Source: Nematostella vectensis
Lineage: Eukaryota; Cnidaria; Anthozoa; Actiniaria; Edwardsiidae
Reading direction: 5' to 3'
Assembly: GCF_932526225.1 (NCBI RefSeq)
Contig: NC_064034.1
Location: forward strand, 3,212,001 to 3,272,000
DNA length: 60,000 nt
Both the position numbers and the translations under genes were made by a program. This document shows, piece after piece, positions 56,401 to 60,000 of this stretch (positions are counted from its first letter, which is position 1; each line of letters opens with the position of its first letter). The notes beneath the pieces are model-generated. The model saw nothing but the letters and a program-made list of their open reading frames with translations. It was not told the origin of the DNA and searched no databases.

Positions 56401-59233
56401 TGCGCTTACCTAATTCTCACTTCTGGTTTTGTCAATGGTTATCTGATTGGTTTGCCAGTCTCTGACATGACCTTGCGCTTTCCTAATTCTCACTTCTAGT
56501 TGTGTCAATGGTTATCTGATTGGTTTGCCAGTCTCTGACATGACCTTGCGCTTACCTAATTCTCACTTCTAGTTTTGTCAATGGTTATCTGATTGGTTTG
56601 CCAGTCTATGACATGACCTGGCGCTTACCTAATTCTCACTACTAGTTTTGTCAATGGTTATCTGATTGGTTTGCCAGTCTCTGACATCACCTGGCGCTTA
56701 CCTAATTCTCACTTCTGGTTTTGTCAATGGTTATCTGATTGGTTTGCCAGTGTCTGACATGACCTGGCGCTTACCTAATTCTCCCTTCTAGTTTTGTCAA
56801 TGGTTATCTGATTGGTTTGCCAGTCTCTGACATGACCTTGCGCTTACCTAATTCTCACTTCTAGTTTTGTCAATTGTTATCTGATTGGTTTGCCAGTCTC
56901 TGACATGACCTGGCGCTTACCTAATTCTCACTTCTAGTTTTGTCAATGGTTATCTGATTGGTTTGCCAATCTCTGACATGACCTTGTGCTTACCTAATTC
57001 TCACTTCTAGTTTTGTCAATGGTTATCTGATTGGTTTGCCAGTCTCTGACATGACCTGGCGCTTACCTAATTCTCACTTCTAGTTTTGTCAATGGTTATC
57101 TGATTGGTTTGCCAGTCTCTGACATGACCTTGCGCTTACCTAATTCTCACTTCTAGTTTTGTCAATGGTTATCTGATTGGTTTGCCAGTCTCTGACATGA
57201 CCTTGCGCTTACCTAATTCTCACTTCTAGTTATGTCAATGGTTATCTGATTGGTTTGTCAGTCTCTGACATGACCTTGCGCTTACCTAATTCTCACCTCA
57301 AGTTTTGTCAATGGTTATCTGATTGGTTTGCCAGTCTCTGACATGACTTTGCGCTTACCTAATTCTCACTTCTAGTTTTGTCAATGGTTATCTGATTGGT
57401 TTGCCAGTCTCTGACATGACCTTGCGCTTTCCTAATTCTCACTTCTAGTTGTGTCAATGGTTATCTGATTGGTTTGCCAGTCTCTGACATGACCTTGCGC
57501 TTTCCTAATTCTCACTTCTTGTTTTGTCAATGGTTATCTGATTGGTTTGCCAGTCTCTGACATGACCTTGCGCTTACCTAATTCTCACTTCTAGTATTGT
57601 CAATGGTTATCTGATTGGTTTGCCAGTCTCTGACATGACCTTGCGCTTACCTAATTCTCACTTCTAGTTTTGTCAATGGTTATCTGATTGGTTTGCCAGC
57701 CTTGAATGTTTAGGCTTCCTAGCGAGTGGCAAATGATGTCATTAACCGTCAAGCCGCTCAGCCAATAGTAGCCAGGGAAGGAGGCTAGCCTTCAAGTTCA
57801 GTCTTTATCTTTTATAGCTTTGAGTACAACTGTTTTCATCCACAGTCAATAAAACATGTTGCTTATACAGGAACAAGATTATGAGAACATGCCTATTGGG
57901 GGAGATGTGATAAATAATGAAGAACTGGAGAGACGACAGAGGGAAGTTGAGGAGAAGGAACATGCTATGATCTCTAGAGAAAACGAGCTACTGGAAGAAA
58001 TAGAGAGCCTGAAATGCAAGGTGTGTAAGCTAGTATTGGCACCCACCTTCACACAGTACCCACAATAACTTTAATAGGCGCATAACTGGCTAAGAAACTT
58101 CGGGGTAAAATATACTTTATTATTGTATTCTAGAATTCAGAAATTCATACAATCACCGAAGATCAATTTAACCTAGCTGTAGAGGAAGTAAAACAAAAAT
58201 TCAGGTAAGTCATAATTCCCTGAATCCATAAATGTGTGTGGACATCATTCCATGAATCCATGAGTGTGTTTGGACATCATTACATGAATCCATAAATGTG
58301 TGTGGACATCATTCCATGAATCCACAAGTGTGTGTTGACATCATTCTATGAATCCACAAGTGTGTCTGGGCATCATTCTATGAATCCACAAGTGTGTGTG
58401 GACTTCATTCCATGAGTCCACAAGTATGTGTGGACTTCATTCCATTAATCCACAAGTGTGTGTGGGCATCATTCTATGAATCCACAAGTGTGTGTGGACT
58501 TCATTCCATGAGTCCACAAGTGTGTTTGGACATAATTCCATGAATTCACAAGTGTGTGTGGGCATCACATGTCTGTTCTGTTTCCCAGCCAAGCCCAAAG
58601 ACCTGCTGTTTGCCAAGACCTGATGTCAAGTGTCTTCGCATGTTATAAACAGAATCCGCATCAAACTTTAAGATGTTCGAAAATGGTCCAGGAGTTTGTA
58701 GCATGTGTTGAGAAATCAAGACTAGTAAGTTATGAAAATAAAAAAACATAAGAGAGATATTATAAGACTATATGTTTTTCGCATTTTCTACATTTCCAAA
58801 GTACTTATTTCCAAATGTATGGAAATTTGAGGAAAAATGACAAGTTTGACCTATTCTATATCCTTCATATTTTGATAGAGGCAAAGGGTTTCTCTCTACA
58901 TATTTTAAATTGTGAAAATAGTAATGTTAACTTACTGACAAAAATGTTTATAAATGTTTGGTTATCAGAGTCAGACTCAAACAACCTCCCTTCTTCCACT
59001 TGAAACCCCCTTCCATTTCTTTTCAAAGTTCCATCTCGTTCCATTTCGTTTCTCGTTTCAAAGTTAATAATATTAGGGCAACTTCTGAGATGCACGTACA
59101 GGCACTCGTTAATTCTGTACAAAACGGGGGCTTCAATCCTTGTAAATGGTACCATTTTATTTTTTGGATATCATTTAATTATTATTTTATTCTTTTTTGT
59201 GTTTAGAATTCTCTTCAAGACTCAAAATTTTAA
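53488..59233 (+). CDS. CHCHD3: MICOS complex subunit MIC19 (CHCHD3/CHCHD6 family)
   Basis: Seven exons: 53488-53562, 53669-53744, 55741-55841, 57871-58020, 58134-58204, 58589-58724, 59207-59233; 211 residues (human CHCHD3 has 227). The start MGSGESTRKVTLERD matches the family N-terminus and carries an N-myristoylation signal (Gly2, Ser6). Exons 2-5 encode the DUF737-type helical region, with SESVVRRLKG and a coiled coil (LERRQREVEEKEHAM). Exon 6 has the CHCH domain with twin CX9C motifs, CQDLMSSVFAC and CSKMVQEFVAC. Family role: peripheral inner-membrane protein of mitochondrial crista junctions, oxidised by MIA40 in the intermembrane space and bridging MIC60 to the outer-membrane SAM complex. 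The gene predates, or stands for, the vertebrate CHCHD3/CHCHD6 pair. Three introns are packed with tandem repeats. Confidence 0.93.
53921..55177. repeat. Direct tandem duplication (675 + 582 bp) in CHCHD3 intron 2
   Basis: Copy A 53921-54595 and copy B 54596-55177 are adjacent, both starting GATTGGTTAAAATATATTGT and ending TGTCTCCTTTCGCTTT. Copy B lacks about 90 nt of the palindromic middle (the right arm and the segment after it). The first 183 nt of each are identical, giving identical 60-codon open frames that are not genes. Confidence 0.92.
54076..54314. mobile_element. Foldback element with about 55-bp arms, inside copy A
   Basis: The left arm 54078-54132 (GACCTTAAGCAAGGACTACG ... ATATATATGTTATTTAC) is inverted at 54261-54314 (GTAAATAACATATATATCTT ... 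TAGTCCTTGCTTAAGGTC). A third, partial arm lies at 54208-54254. The corresponding element in copy B (from about 54753) has lost the outer part of its right arm, ending at 54959. No coding frame; a MITE-like structure. Confidence 0.75.
56239..57705. repeat. 73-bp minisatellite in CHCHD3 intron 3, about 20 units
   Basis: Unit: TTTTGTCAATGGTTATCTGA, TTGGTTTGCCAGTCTCTGAC, ATGACCTTGCGCTTACCTAA, TTCTCACTTCTAG. Each contains an inverted CCAAT box in its full flanks (CTGATTGGTT) and a CTTCTAG that could act as a weak 3' splice site. It lies about 400 nt from the upstream exon and 165 nt from the downstream one, so it is not attached to a junction. Variation is limited to a few positions (CTT/CTG, GCTTT/GCTTA). 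Confidence 0.95.
58211..58565 (+). repeat. 32-bp minisatellite filling CHCHD3 intron 5
   Basis: About eleven units of 32 bp (GAATCCACAAGTGTGTGTGG, ACATCATTCCAT). The first unit begins 7 nt after the exon 5 donor (58205), and the last ends about 23 nt before the exon 6 acceptor, so over 90% of the 384-nt intron is array. Confidence 0.92.
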
Positions 59234-59451
59234 CAAGTAAAGAGACGACTAAAGATTATACAGGAGACTCGGACCAACACAGCTGCTAAATGGTGGTTTT
59301 ATTCACACAGAAAATGGTGCAACTTGTGATATTTGAGCCACTCGCCTTGGGCTACTGTAAATTAACTGGATTTTTGTTAACATTTCTGTATTTGCCGACT
59401 TTCCCATGTTTACTGTTTTGACTTGTGGACCAGGAAATATTTAGGACATAA

Positions 59452-59457
59452 AATAAA
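59452..59457 (+). terminator. Poly(A) signal of CHCHD3
   Basis: AATAAA 219 nt after the TAA stop, in an A-rich stretch followed by TTATATTACC. It is the first canonical signal downstream of the gene. Confidence 0.5.
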
Positions 59458-59689
59458 ACAAAATTATATTACCTTGCTTACGTGTTTTGATAATACTCGG
59501 CCCATGTTTGGGTGTAGGGGTGCCGCTGGGGGTTTTGAAACCTGGCCCTGTTTAGGACAAAAATTCTGAAAAAAATAAAAACCTGTTTAGGACAACACCC
59601 TTGATTTTAGGACTGGAAGCTTTTCTGTTTTGGGCAATGTTACGTCTCGATTTCAGTTCGAAGGGCCCGTTCACGAAGGACGTTCACCC

Positions 59690-60000
59690 CAGCAAAGCCA
59701 ACACTACAAAGGCAAATAATAATGATAATGATAATAATTAGTTTATTGCCCATTATCATAGTCTAGGACTAAATTACATGGGTGGTCAGCAAATATATAG
59801 GAATTTATACATATTTGTAAGTGACAAATTGGGCAAGACGTTCAGTCCTAGGAATCAGACATTCACACCTAGTCGAGCCCGAGCGTAGCCCATAGCCGTG
59901 GTCAACCCTTGAATACCGGGGTAGCAGGTGCTCAAGAAAACCCGACGACTGTATGCTTGAGATGATAAAACGGCACGCTTTATCGCGGCAACACAAGGGC
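59690..60000 (-). mobile_element. Non-LTR retrotransposon tail, running off the window
   Basis: The minus-strand frame 59996-59805 ends HGYGLRSGSTRCECLIPRTE with a short tail FVTYKYV. This aligns by eye with the end of the plus-strand copy at 1025-1122 (HGYNLRSGNEK ... FVTVRYC), so both are the same or closely related LINE family. Its 3'UTR extends to about 59740 (TTTATTGCCC on the plus strand). The 5' part lies beyond the window. Confidence 0.6.

Overview
The window is intron-rich animal nuclear DNA. Its genes have many short exons, consensus GT-AG introns and metazoan families (a KDM5 histone demethylase, an IQSEC-type ARF GEF, a phosducin-like protein, MIC19, CCDC77, a class A GPCR). A ShKT-domain surface receptor, long poly-G/poly-C runs, and many small foldback transposons and non-LTR retrotransposon tails suggest a sea-anemone-like cnidarian, possibly Nematostella. 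This species call is an inference from gene content and repeat style, not a match.

Layout. 0.6-1.1 kb: retrotransposon tail. 2.2-7.7 kb (+): phosducin-like protein (PDCL), 8 coding exons, with a 36-bp minisatellite in intron 3. 7.9-10.4 kb: foldback elements and a TG/poly-G array. 10.9-19.5 kb (+): IQSEC-type ARF guanine exchange factor, about 18 exons. 20.8-23.3 kb (-): CCDC77, 4 exons, convergent with IQSEC. 23.5-24.4 kb: two copies of a terminal-inverted-repeat MITE. 25.1-43.1 kb (+): a complete KDM5/JARID1 demethylase (JmjN, ARID, PHD1, JmjC, C5HC2, PLU-1, PHD2, PHD3), 24 exons, predicted 1640 residues. 43.7-44.4 kb: GC-rich imperfect array. 44.4-46.0 kb (-): class A GPCR whose signal peptide lies on its own exon. 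47.5-51.7 kb (-): type I membrane protein with an ShKT domain, a mucin-like stalk, one TM helix and a long tail carrying many YxxL motifs. 52.9-53.1 kb (-): orphan NAT8-like first exon. 53.5-59.2 kb (+): MICOS subunit MIC19/CHCHD3, 7 exons. 59.7-60 kb: another retrotransposon tail (-).

The most unusual signal is structural. Six of the eight intronic minisatellites lie on, or within about 10 nt of, a splice junction. In KDM5, three arrays contain both intron and exon sequence, so each unit repeats a real splice site plus 30-48 nt of coding exon: the 3' splice site with the first PHD1 codons, the 5' splice site at the start of the JmjC domain, and the 3' splice site of the Fe(II)-binding JmjC exon. 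A fourth starts at the exon 18 donor. One of these arrays has been split by a TTAA-flanked piggyBac-like element that ends about 20 nt before a coding exon. CCDC77 intron 2 and CHCHD3 intron 5 repeat the donor-linked pattern.

Other points of interest are a stop/start-overlapping uORF chain (TGATG, TGATG, TAATG) leading to the KDM5 start codon, a 103-nt cassette exon that would switch the IQSEC C-terminus, and a partial copy of a KDM5 exon inside a later intron of the same gene. The neighbours are unrelated in function, so this is ordinary gene-dense animal DNA, not an operon or cluster.
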